DNA from: Candidatus Fimimorpha excrementavium
GTDB lineage: Bacteria > Bacillota > Clostridia > Lachnospirales > Lachnospiraceae
Reading direction: 5' to 3'
Length of the DNA: 42,977 bases
NCBI GenBank assembly: GCA_018710785.1
Contig: DVJD01000016.1
Span: 1 to 42,977, forward strand
A model generated the notes under the pieces. It ran no database searches. It saw nothing but the letters and a program-made list of their open reading frames with translations, and was not told the origin of the DNA. The translations under genes were made by a program, and so were the position numbers. Positions 25,008-33,277 of the stretch are shown piece by piece (position 1 is the stretch's first letter; every line of letters starts with the position of its first letter).

Positions 25008-25970
25008 CTACTTCGCCATTTTCTTGACTTCTTCCACCACCCAGGTGAAATGGTCCTTATTGATATCCCTGGGAAGCGTGCAGTCAGCCCCGATCATGAA
25101 GCCGGTTGTCCCCGTCTCTTCCACCAGATTTCTTGTAAATTCCTGGATGGCTTCCTTAGGTCCCTGGTACAAAACGCCCTGGGGACGATTATCAAATCCG
25201 CCCAGAACACACTTTCCGCCGAAGAATTCCTTTCCTTCCTTCATGGACATACCTTCCACAAATACTGCCCAGTTAATCACCTTGGCCGGATAATCCTGCC
25301 ATACTTCGATACGGTTCTTATCACCAGCCCAGCCGCAGCAGTGCAGGATATTATTCTCACTGACTTTATTTACGGCTTCCAAAACCTTCCTGTCACTTGG
25401 TGTCACCAGTCTTCTGTACTCTTCCGCCGTAAAGCGGTATTCCTCCGCATTCTGAACACAGTAATAGATACCGTCGCATCCGGCTTCCTGAATCAGACGG
25501 GTGGACAACGTAATGGCATCCTCTGCGATGACATCAAAGGCATGCATCACTGCTTCCGGATTCTCTCTCAGATGGCTCATCAGCAATTCCTCCGAAGTTC
25601 CGAATCTCATATAAGACATGGGACAGAACACGTTATAAAACGTACAGCATTCCCCGTTCAGCTTCTGAACGATCTCCTTCGCTCTCTGCACCTGTTCCTC
25701 AATAAACGGATGATCGCTGCCCAGAGGCTTCATCTGATACCAATCCTCCGGCTTCTTAATCTCCGGAATAATCGGATTCGGATAATCAAAATATCCGTCA
25801 CACATAATCTTTAAAAAGTCAGTATCACACTGATGCATAAACGCAATGTGCGCATCCACACACTCCTTCTTCAGATCCATATCCTCCGGAAAATGAAACC
25901 AAAACCCCACCGGCACACGATCCACCGGCTGATTATTCATGGCATTCAACACACGTTCTCTCTTATTCAT
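25008..25970 (-). CDS. UroD-superfamily protein with HxC...C zinc motif (copy 1)
   Basis: 320 residues, the usual URO-D barrel size. Instead of haem-pathway decarboxylase residues it shows H210-C-C212 (NILHCCGW) and C297 (MIGADCTLP). This is the H-x-C...C zinc arrangement of MtaA/MtbA-type corrinoid:thiol methyltransferases, so a methyl-transfer role is more likely than uroporphyrinogen decarboxylation. No corrinoid protein or reductive activase is nearby. It shares long blocks with the second copy at 27821. The ATG at 25970 is preferred over 25976 for spacing from GTGAGGA. An M20 dipeptidase gene precedes it across the structured element at 26091-26296. Confidence 0.85.
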   Translation of the reverse strand: MNKRERVLNAMNNQPVDRVPVGFWFHFPEDMDLKKECVDAHIAFMHQCDTDFLKIMCDGYFDYPNPIIPEIKKPEDWYQMKPLGSDHPFIEEQVQRAKEIVQKLNGECCTFYNVFCPMSYMRFGTSEELLMSHLRENPEAVMHAFDVIAEDAITLSTRLIQEAGCDGIYYCVQNAEEYRFTAEEYRRLVTPSDRKVLEAVNKVSENNILHCCGWAGDKNRIEVWQDYPAKVINWAVFVEGMSMKEGKEFFGGKCVLGGFDNRPQGVLYQGPKEAIQEFTRNLVEETGTTGFMIGADCTLPRDINKDHFTWVVEEVKKMAK

Positions 25971-26016
25971 GATCATTCCTCACTTTCTGTCTCTATTTTT
26001 ATTCTATTTTTCACCT

Positions 26017-26048
26017 GATTCTTCCAGGCCTACATCCGCCGAAGAATC
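26017..26048. repeat. Palindromic repeat unit, copy 1
   Basis: GATTCTTC and GAAGAATC are 8-bp arms around a GC-rich centre. The 32-base unit recurs at 26145-26176 with about four differences, inside the larger inverted-repeat element. Confidence 0.65.
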
Positions 26049-26090
26049 CCCCTCCCTCCCCACATATCATCTGGGATTTTTCCATCCCCA

Positions 26091-26296
26091 GGCCCCAGGG
26101 AACGAACCCTTCCCTCCTGCGGGTTTTGAAAAACGCCGGTACTTGATTCTTCCAGGCCTGCGGCCGCCGAAGAATCTTAGTACCCGCTGCGTTTTTCAAC
26201 ATGAACAGCCGGAAAAGTATCGCAAGAAGTATCTAGGTTGGTTCATGTTTTAAGCGAAAGCGGCCCGCAAGAGGGAAGGGTTCGTTCCCTGGGGCC
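26091..26296. repeat. Multi-hairpin inverted-repeat element (MITE-like or structured RNA)
   Basis: Outer arms of 35 bases (26091-26125 and 26262-26296) are complementary at all but about three positions. Inside are two independent hairpins. One is 26126-26199 (TTGAAAAACGC/GCGTTTTTCAA, then GGTAC/GTACC, then GATTCTTC/GAAGAATC). The other is 26199-26248 (ACATGAAC/GTTCATGT). The result is a three-way junction. No ORF and no T-run are seen. It lies between two minus-strand genes and could be a non-autonomous element, an RNA-processing signal or a non-coding RNA. Confidence 0.7.
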
Positions 26297-26320
26297 GTCC
26301 GGGTAATCAAAAATCCCCGA

Positions 26321-27760
26321 CTACAATTCAATTTCATTCAACGCCGCAATCCCCATCCCATAAATCTTCAGTGCCTGCAAAAGCGACGCGATGCAGAGTC
26401 CCTCATCCGGCTGATGGGCATCTCCATGCTGAGGCGCAAACAGCGTACAGTTGATCTGTTCCTCCGTCTTTGGAAGTCCTCCGACCCCATAGGCAAAGGC
26501 CTTGGGCAGCTTTCTCGCGTACGTGCCGCCTCCCATGACGAACGGCTTGGCATCCGTATGCATGATTTCATTGTAAAGGTCGGTCAGAAGATCCACGGCC
26601 GGATGATTCCGGTCAAAATAACTGGGTCCGCTTCCGCCCACCACGGAAAACGTGCACCCATTCTGCCCGCAGAATTCCTCTATTTCGGAAAGGATATGTT
26701 CTTCGGTCTCCGTGACGGAATAGCGGATATTAAAATGCAGCGTCAGATAGCCATCGTTTACGGATACCATGGTCCCGGCGCTGGTCAGCCGTCCGGAAAT
26801 CTCATCCGAATAAGCGATTCCAAAGGCCTCTCCATAGTAATCCCCATTCGCCTTAACAAATGCTTTCAGCCTCTTTTCATCCTCTTCCTTCCAGATATGA
26901 TGCTCTTCCATCAGCAGAAGCAGCTTTTGAATGGCATTGACACTTCCCTCCGGAAAGGCGCTGTGCTTGGAGGTTCCGTGGACAGTGACCGTCACGCTGC
27001 CATCCCCATGTTCCGCGATTTCCACATCATTTTCCTTTGGCTTCAGATTCTGAAGCGCCCGTCCGGCAGTCCCGCCGCGCACAGTGACAGAAGCCAGTTC
27101 CGGGATGATATTGCTGGCGGTTCCTCCCTGGACGGATATAATCTCCCCGCTCAGAGGCGTATCCGCTGTCAGATTTCCCTCCAGGATGCCCTTTTCCCCA
27201 TAGCAGACGGGGAACCCGCTGTCGGCGATCATGGAAAGGGCCGGAGTCTCATAATGGGCGGTATAATACTCCAGGTCTGACATCCCCCGCTCCTCATCGC
27301 ATCCCACAAACAGGCAGAGGCGGTGCTTCAGGGGAATCTCCAGTTCCTTCAGGCAGCGCATCACATACAGCATCCCTATGGCAGGCCCCTTGTTATCCTG
27401 GGAACCGCGGCCAATGATAAATCCATCTTTCACCACCGGATCAAAGGGAGCATAGTCCCAATTGTTTCCCACCGGCACCACATCCAAATGATTCCAGAAT
27501 CCGATGGTATGTTCCATTGGCCCGTCCTCCAGCCAGAGGGCTCCCACATAGTTTTCATAATTGCGGGTTTTAAATCCGTATTCCTCTCCCAGCCTCAGCA
27601 TCTCTGCCAGCGCATCCCTGCAGCCTTTTCCAAATGGTTTGATCTCGCTGTCCGGATCTGACACACTGGGAATTTTCACCAGCCGACAAATATCCCGGAT
27701 TAGCTCCTCCCTGTGCGCCTCCATCCAGCCATCGATTTTTTCATACAATTCTCTGTCCAT
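26321..27760 (-). CDS. M20 family dipeptidase (Sapep/PepV type)
   Basis: 479 residues, full length. It hydrolyses dipeptides in the cytosol with two Mn2+ or Zn2+ ions. Ligand and catalytic residues are H91-x-D93 (NHLDVVPVG), D122 (GRGSQDNKGP), E156-E157 (GCDEERGM), D180 (IADSGFP) and the late His in APQHGDAHQPDE. The insertion between catalytic and lid domains is typical of PepV-like enzymes. The start at 27760 follows CGGAGGAGCG. A paralogue at 28896-30147 shares order and wording but has lost its metal region. Each paralogue is downstream of a UroD-like or AraC gene in an alternating array. Confidence 0.92.
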   Translation of the reverse strand: MDRELYEKIDGWMEAHREELIRDICRLVKIPSVSDPDSEIKPFGKGCRDALAEMLRLGEEYGFKTRNYENYVGALWLEDGPMEHTIGFWNHLDVVPVGNNWDYAPFDPVVKDGFIIGRGSQDNKGPAIGMLYVMRCLKELEIPLKHRLCLFVGCDEERGMSDLEYYTAHYETPALSMIADSGFPVCYGEKGILEGNLTADTPLSGEIISVQGGTASNIIPELASVTVRGGTAGRALQNLKPKENDVEIAEHGDGSVTVTVHGTSKHSAFPEGSVNAIQKLLLLMEEHHIWKEEDEKRLKAFVKANGDYYGEAFGIAYSDEISGRLTSAGTMVSVNDGYLTLHFNIRYSVTETEEHILSEIEEFCGQNGCTFSVVGGSGPSYFDRNHPAVDLLTDLYNEIMHTDAKPFVMGGGTYARKLPKAFAYGVGGLPKTEEQINCTLFAPQHGDAHQPDEGLCIASLLQALKIYGMGIAALNEIEL

Positions 27761-27820
27761 ACGCTCCTCCGTCTCTTTCAGCTCCCAAACCGGCAGCTGT
27801 CTTCCATCCCTGTCTCTTCT

Positions 27821-28786
27821 TCACCTTGAGCAGGCCTTCGCGGTATCCAGAATCCACCGAAACCGTTCCGGTGAAAAATCCGTCAAAAATGAACAATCCG
27901 CTCCCAAAATCAGCGTGTCCGTACTGCCGAACGTCCGCCGGTACATTTCTATGATCCTCCTGGTTTCTTCCTCCACCTGCGCCTGGCTTCCGCAGTATAA
28001 AAGCCCGTTTTTCCTGTTGTCAAAGCCTCCCATGACCGGGCGCATGCCGAAATACTTCCGCCCTTCCTCCAAGCTCAGCTCCTCCACATAGATGGCCCAG
28101 TTTACCGCGCAGCCGGGGTAATCCTTCCACACTTCCAGATGATTTTTCACCTGATTCCAGCCGCAGAAATGCAGGATATTGTACGGACTGGCCTGGTTGG
28201 CTGCATCCAGAAGAATCCGGTCCGACTCCTGTATCCAGTTCCCATACTCTTCCACGGAAAACAGGTTGCTTTCCGCTCCCTGAAAGGCCAGAAAATTTCC
28301 CATGCAGCCTGCTTTTTTCACCATCTGCTCCGCCATCCAGCCGATGTCCTCCGCCATACGGCACAGCACATCCCGGACAGCCGACGCATCTTCTCTGATA
28401 TAAGAAAGCAGCCGTTCTTCCCCGATCCGCCGCAGCAGCGTAAACGGTGAAAAAATATTCGCATACACCGCCGCATCGCCGCCCAGTGCGTCGCTGACCC
28501 GGCAGACCCGGTCCAGATACGCCGACACATAGGCATTGGATTCCCTTCCCGGACGATAATCTTTCAGTTCCCAAAGCCCTCGTGGAGACAGGGTGCAGGG
28601 AGCCGTCAGTCCGTCATGCATGACCTTCAAAAAATCCACATCGGTTTTCCGGTAAAAATCCACATGGAACCGGGTACAGGCCTCCCCTTCCAACTCATGG
28701 GGCTTTAAATGGAAGAAAAAACTGGCCGGTACCCAGTCATGGGGCTGTCCCGTAAGCGCACAGCGCAGATTTTCTTTTTTGTCCAT
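27821..28786 (-). CDS. UroD-superfamily protein with HxC...C zinc motif (copy 2)
   Basis: 321 residues, clearly paralogous to the copy at 25008: FDNRKNGLLYCG against FDNRPQGVLYQG, and GADCSF against GADCTL. H206-F-C208 (ILHFCGW) and C298 supply the same zinc-type ligands, pointing to methyl transfer from or to a thiol or corrinoid. The ATG at 28786 is chosen over 28858 because AAAAGGAGA precedes it and homology begins there. A TATAAT (minus strand, 28826-28831) suggests its own promoter. The next gene upstream is the broken M20 paralogue. Confidence 0.85.
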   Translation of the reverse strand: MDKKENLRCALTGQPHDWVPASFFFHLKPHELEGEACTRFHVDFYRKTDVDFLKVMHDGLTAPCTLSPRGLWELKDYRPGRESNAYVSAYLDRVCRVSDALGGDAAVYANIFSPFTLLRRIGEERLLSYIREDASAVRDVLCRMAEDIGWMAEQMVKKAGCMGNFLAFQGAESNLFSVEEYGNWIQESDRILLDAANQASPYNILHFCGWNQVKNHLEVWKDYPGCAVNWAIYVEELSLEEGRKYFGMRPVMGGFDNRKNGLLYCGSQAQVEEETRRIIEMYRRTFGSTDTLILGADCSFLTDFSPERFRWILDTAKACSR

Positions 28787-28895
28787 TGTACCAATGTCTC
28801 CTTTTTCTTTCTGACTTCTGATTCCATTATAGAGAACTCCTCTTCGCTCCTCTTCCATAAAACTCGGAAATTATGTGCAAAAATGACCATTTCTA

Positions 28896-30147
28896 TCAAA
28901 AAGCATTTTCCGGATCCTGACTGCAGTATTTCATAATCCCCAAAATATAGATAATCAGTGCCCTGCGGATCCGCTCCACGGAAATAGCCTCATCCGGCTG
29001 ATGATAATCGCCATGTCCCGGTAAAAATAAAGTGTTCGGCCGCGGTCCCTCCGGCATCCCGGTTCCACAGGCAAATGCATTGGGCAGCTTTCTGGCATAC
29101 GTCCCTCCGCTCATAACAAACGGCCGCTCTTTCACTCCCATGTAGTCATTATACACATCCGTCATCACCCGTGCCAACGGGTCATCGGGATTAAAATAAT
29201 TGGCTTTATCATAACGGGTGACCTGCAGTTCCATACCGCATTGTGCACAGGCTTTTTCTGCGGTTTTTGTAAAATCCATCTCATTTTTTGTGATCGGATA
29301 CTTGGAGATAAACGAACATTCCAGATTCCGCCCGCATAGTTTTGCCGCTGTGACTGACAGCACCAACGGACCAGACAGCTCATCTTCGCAGGAGACACAA
29401 AGCGCACTACCGCTGCAGTCATTGCTCAGTTCCCTTGCAAGGCAAAAGATGGCTTCATCATGAGAAGATAAAAGTCCGCACGCGTGGATCTCCTTTAAAA
29501 GAATTCCCAGCGCACTGACACCATTTTGCGGCTGGGCGGCACTGCATGCCGTACCGCGGGCAATCAGGCAGAGACTCTCGCCATCGTTTTCCACACAGAT
29601 CTCTGCTGAAAGTTCCCGGCACCGCAGCTCTTTCTCTTCGGAAAACCGCAGCCGCAGAAATGCCAGATCCGGTATACGATACGGCTGGTCCGAAGTATAA
29701 AATTCCAGCACTTCATCTGACAGCGATTCCATGGAACGAATCGTTCCATTCCATGATCCCCGTTCGCCTAAGCAGACAGGAAATCCGCTGTCCGGAACAA
29801 GAGAGACCGCCGGACAGGGGTAATGGCTGATACGGTTCGTACTGCCACCCATCTCCTTCCTCCACCACATCCAAATGGGCCCAGATGCCGATATCTTTTT
29901 CCTCATCATTCAGTGAAATACACCCCACATATCCATCATAGTTCCGTACCGAAAATCCTGCCTCTCTTCCCATAGAAAGCATCTCTGTGAGGACATCCCG
30001 GCATCCCTTTCCATATGGCTTCACCTCCGGCTGTTCCAATTCTGCTACGCTTTTTATGTTCACAATACGGATCAGATCCCTAATCGCTTCCTCCATATGC
30101 GCATCCACCCAGCATTCCACATCCTGTTTCGTCCATCTTTTCACCAT
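28896..30147 (-). pseudogene. M20 dipeptidase paralogue with internal deletion
   Basis: The 5' part (ATG 30147) matches the neighbouring dipeptidase up to WAHLDVVEEGDGWQYEPY. The 3' part resumes in another frame at HYPCPAVSLVPDSGFPVC and continues to the C-terminus, including FVMSGGTYARKLPNAFACG and HGDYHQPDEA. About 60 residues containing GRGSQDNKG and DEE are missing at about 29825, together with the frame. The metal centre cannot form, so this is a pseudogene. Apart from this joint the sequence is well preserved, so the loss is probably recent. Confidence 0.8.
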
Positions 30148-30239
30148 ACGCCTATCACTGCCTTTCCTGATTTCTGCCTATTAGTATAGCATCCGTTCTC
30201 TTCTCCTTCCAATCCGAAATCAGGCAAATCTGTGCGATT

Positions 30240-31229
30240 CTAACCATCTTTGTTCTCTTCTCTCTTTCTGGAGACTATCCCGTCGACGGCTGTTCCTATA
30301 GGAGTGTCAAACAGCAGAGGATTTTGGATCTCATCCAGGGAACGAACGATATTTTCCTCCCGATGTGCCTGATATTCCTGTTTCCACTCTGTCGGCGTCA
30401 TGCCCAAGTATTTTTGAAAAGCCCGATGGAAACTGGAGAGTGTCGGAAATCCGCATTCCTCAGCTATTTTCCTGACTCCGCCGCTGCCCTCCAGCAACCG
30501 GGTGCCTGCCTTGGCCACTCGTACCCGGTTCAGATATTCCAAAGGAGCTGACTGCATCACCTGATGAAACAGGCGGCGGAAATGGGTAGGACTCAGATGG
30601 CAGAGCTTTGCCAAATCCGGAATCTCCACGGATTCCCCATATCGTTCCGAAATATATCGAATCGCCGGAGCCAGCATCCTAATTTGAGAAATCTGCGCCC
30701 CCTTCGCCCTTTCTTTGTTTTTTGGCAGCATCCGCTCCGCTTCCGCCAAAAGTATCATCAGACATCCGCGCACGTATGTTTTATAGAATTCCGGTTTGGC
30801 ATAAAATTCTTCAAAAATCTGTTCTGTAATCCGTCGGATCGTTTCCGCGTGTTTTCCCGCCAAAATCGGCTGGCTAACAGAAAATGCCGCCGACAAATTC
30901 CTGCTGGACTCCTCATCTGTATACTGTCTCAGCCACAGTTTTTCCGGATCAAAAAAAATATACTCCCAGCTGCTGTTCTCTTCCGAAGCACTTTGCATCA
31001 TATGAGGAACATAAGCTGGAAGTATGCAGATATCCCCTTCCTCATAGGAAAAGGTACGGTTCCCTGTATAAAGAGTTCCTCGCCCCTTTCTGCAGCATCC
31101 AATCTCCACACAGTCGTGGAAATGCTGATAAGAAATCGCTTCCTTTGGACTGATCCACCGTTCTCCCAAAAATGTGATCACAGGGAAATTCGGCGGCAGA
31201 TTGTAATGACGGTATTGCAGCGGTATCAT
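30240..31229 (-). CDS. AraC family transcriptional regulator
   Basis: 329 residues. An N-terminal cupin domain (SYQHFHDCVEIGCCRKGRGTLYTGNR, GDICILPAYVPHMM) is followed by paired helix-turn-helix motifs at about 200-300 (LAKLCHLSPTHFRRLFHQVM, CGFPTLSSFHRAFQKYLGMTPTEW) and an unusual 35-residue C-terminal tail. The ATG overlaps the preceding AraC stop by four bases (ATGA), so the two regulators are co-translated. Its likely targets are the M20/UroD genes downstream. Confidence 0.9.
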   Translation of the reverse strand: MIPLQYRHYNLPPNFPVITFLGERWISPKEAISYQHFHDCVEIGCCRKGRGTLYTGNRTFSYEEGDICILPAYVPHMMQSASEENSSWEYIFFDPEKLWLRQYTDEESSRNLSAAFSVSQPILAGKHAETIRRITEQIFEEFYAKPEFYKTYVRGCLMILLAEAERMLPKNKERAKGAQISQIRMLAPAIRYISERYGESVEIPDLAKLCHLSPTHFRRLFHQVMQSAPLEYLNRVRVAKAGTRLLEGSGGVRKIAEECGFPTLSSFHRAFQKYLGMTPTEWKQEYQAHREENIVRSLDEIQNPLLFDTPIGTAVDGIVSRKREENKDG

Positions 31230-32200
31230 AGTTTCCTCCCCGTTTCACAGACTCCCGGCTCGTCCACCCCAGGCTCATACAGAGTATGGTTCAGATCAAT
31301 TTTAGGAATTGCCCTGGTCTCATTTCGCCACTGTCTCGGCGTTTTATGATACATTTCTTTAAAGCATTGATTAAAATTGGAAAGAGACGAAAATCCTGAT
31401 TCCATGGCAACATCCAGGATTTTCTTTTCTGTCCCTGTCAAAAGTTCACAGGCATGCTGCAGGCGCACAAATCGCAGATAAATGACTGGGCTCATTCTCA
31501 TCTGTTTCACAAAAAGGGCATGAAACTGTCCCAGATTCATATCACAGCATACTGCCAGATCGCGGGGGGAAATGGGCTGCTCAAAGGATTTATTGATATG
31601 TAAAATAGCCGGAAAAAGACGTTCCCTTTCGCTGTAATCTTCCTCGGCATTTTCTTCGGCCGCAAAATAGCGGCGAGTCAGGATAACGTAAAGGATCTGC
31701 AAATATCCGTACACAGCCTGACGGCTGCAGTCATCTTTTCTTCTCATTTCGTCCATGATGCTGTCCACCGCCCGGCACAAATCAACATCCTTTTCAGAAA
31801 ATACCTCGCCGGTTCCCATAGCCTGATACCAGCGAAGCTGCGGCGGACACTCCGGGATTCCTGCCCCCGCCAGGATACGGTCCGGCAGAAAATACAAATA
31901 TTCACAGGAAAGCTCTTCTGTGCTGTCCGGATGGGCTTTGGTAATGTGCATGGCATACGGCGGAATGACACAGATATCCCCCGGACCCATTTCCAGTTTC
32001 TTTTCTTCCACATACAGCGTCTGTCTTCCCCGGCGGCAGATGCCGATTTCCACGCAATTGTGAAAATGCATGAAATTCAGTTCCGTCAAAGGTTTCGGGA
32101 AATGAAATTCCCCTGACAAAAGCGTAAACAGCGGAAATTTCTCTGAAAACCGGTATTCCCGATACTCCAGATTCACCTGTTTTCCGTCGATCACATACAT
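31226..32200 (-). CDS. AraC family transcriptional regulator
   Basis: 324 residues, same architecture as its downstream partner: cupin sensor (LNFMHFHNCVEIGICRRGRQTLYV, GDICVIPPYAMHI) and two C-terminal helix-turn-helix units (CDMNLGQFHALFVKQM, SGFSSLSNFNQCFKEMYHKTPRQW). The ATG at 32200 is used rather than 32224 because a G-rich ribosome binding site (nine consecutive G) precedes it. Transcription is from the consensus promoter at 32255-32283. The pair probably arose by duplication and may form heterodimers; that is inference. Confidence 0.9.
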   Translation of the reverse strand: MYVIDGKQVNLEYREYRFSEKFPLFTLLSGEFHFPKPLTELNFMHFHNCVEIGICRRGRQTLYVEEKKLEMGPGDICVIPPYAMHITKAHPDSTEELSCEYLYFLPDRILAGAGIPECPPQLRWYQAMGTGEVFSEKDVDLCRAVDSIMDEMRRKDDCSRQAVYGYLQILYVILTRRYFAAEENAEEDYSERERLFPAILHINKSFEQPISPRDLAVCCDMNLGQFHALFVKQMRMSPVIYLRFVRLQHACELLTGTEKKILDVAMESGFSSLSNFNQCFKEMYHKTPRQWRNETRAIPKIDLNHTLYEPGVDEPGVCETGRKL

Positions 32201-32254
32201 TTTCGCGTTCCCCCCCCCTTTCATGTACAGCCAGTCCGAATTTTTCTATCATCC

Positions 32255-32283
32255 ATTATAATTTTTATGAGAAAAGCTGTCAA
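32255..32283 (-). promoter_or_regulatory. Consensus sigma-70 promoter of the AraC pair
   Basis: TTGACA, exactly 17 bases, TATAAT on the minus strand, about 55 bases before the start at 32200. Every consensus base is matched. Confidence 0.8.
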
Positions 32284-32334
32284 TTGCTATCCGGACAAAG
32301 GCAGGGAAAAACCCGGAATACCTATTCGTTTCTG

Positions 32335-32676
32335 TCAAAAATTACTTCCGTCATATCCCCAGTGCTCCACTTCTTCATATTGGACATAAATCCGATCCCC
32401 CGGAATTTTAAGTTCTTCCTCCACAATATTCGTCACGGCCTCTGTCATGGCATCATAGGCAGAGGCGGAAGCCTTACCAAACAGGCGGATTTCTACAAAA
32501 GCCGCCGGGATATCCCCGTCTCCCTTAAAATGCAGCCTGCACTGATCCTCCACTTCCACCATCAGCCAATTCTCTGTCTTTCCCAACAAGGCAATCGCTT
32601 CCCCAAAACGTTCCTTTAATCGGATTTCCTGTTCTTTTGTAATAACTCCATTGGTTTTTGCATGTAAATATGGCAT
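32335..32676 (-). CDS. MIF/tautomerase superfamily protein
   Basis: 113 residues, the usual length of macrophage migration inhibitory factor homologues. The catalytic N-terminal proline is Pro2 (MPYLHAKTN), exposed after Met removal, and LMVEVEDQCRLHFKGD matches the family's central strand. The family catalyses keto-enol tautomerisation such as that of phenylpyruvate; the natural substrate in bacteria is uncertain. Start follows AAAGGAGAATGT. It is divergent from the YbaK-type gene. Confidence 0.8.
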   Translation of the reverse strand: MPYLHAKTNGVITKEQEIRLKERFGEAIALLGKTENWLMVEVEDQCRLHFKGDGDIPAAFVEIRLFGKASASAYDAMTEAVTNIVEEELKIPGDRIYVQYEEVEHWGYDGSNF

Positions 32677-32689
32677 ACATTCTCCTTTC

Positions 32690-32718
32690 TTGCACTTCTA
32701 TTTTTTTCCTGCTATAAT
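32690..32718 (+). promoter_or_regulatory. Promoter of the YbaK-type gene
   Basis: TTGCAC, 17 bases, TATAAT with an upstream TGC. Confidence 0.7.
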
Positions 32719-32773
32719 AAATCACAGTATTTTTCATACAAATCTATGTATCAATCAGGAAACGAGGTTTATT

Positions 32774-33265
32774 ATGGCTATTGAACTTGTAAAAACATAT
32801 TTTCATACCTTTGGCAGAGATACCGACATCTTAGAGTTTCCAGTCTCCAGCGCCACTGTGGAACTGGCAGCTCAGGCTGTTGGAGTGGAACCGGCCCGTA
32901 TCGCCAAGACACTTTCTTTCTATGCTCCCGCTGAATCGGATGGGGAAGAGCCTTCCGCTCTCTTAATCGTCACGGCAGGAGACCAAAAGATTGATAACAG
33001 CAAATTCAAACACGTTTTCGGAAAAAAGGCCAAAATGCTGGCGGGTGAAGATGTGGAACGTCTGACCGGCCATGCCATCGGAGGCGTATGTCCCTTTGCC
33101 AATCCTTCCCGCACCGCAGTCTATCTGGATCAGTCGCTGAAACGGTTTGCCACCGTGTTTCCTGCTGCTGGAAGCTCCAATTCTGCCCTTGAGCTGACCT
33201 GCGAGGAACTTGAACATTTTTCCCATGCCATCGGATGGATCAATGTCTGCAAGCCCATCGCATAA
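32774..33265 (+). CDS. YbaK/EbsC family aminoacyl-tRNA deacylase
   Basis: 163 residues of the YbaK/ProX editing domain, which hydrolyses mischarged aminoacyl-tRNA (often Cys-tRNA-Pro). Family landmarks are GVEPARIAKTLSF with the conserved lysine, ALLIVTAGDQKID, and TGHAIGGVCPFA (GxxxGGVxP motif). The ATG at 32774 follows GAAACGAGG; the longer frame from 32651 crosses the promoter and is rejected. It ends 12 bases before the convergent kinase gene. Confidence 0.88.
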   Translation: MAIELVKTYFHTFGRDTDILEFPVSSATVELAAQAVGVEPARIAKTLSFYAPAESDGEEPSALLIVTAGDQKIDNSKFKHVFGKKAKMLAGEDVERLTGHAIGGVCPFANPSRTAVYLDQSLKRFATVFPAAGSSNSALELTCEELEHFSHAIGWINVCKPIA

Positions 33266-33277
33266 TCGCTCTCCCAT

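Noticed and set aside
25008-28786. Two hemE (uroporphyrinogen decarboxylase) genes
   Set aside because: Both show HxC and GADC zinc-type residues, and no other haem genes are nearby; methyltransferase-like members fit better.
32651-32773. 41-residue N-terminal extension of the YbaK-type protein
   Set aside because: It would span the promoter at 32690-32718; homology begins at 32774.
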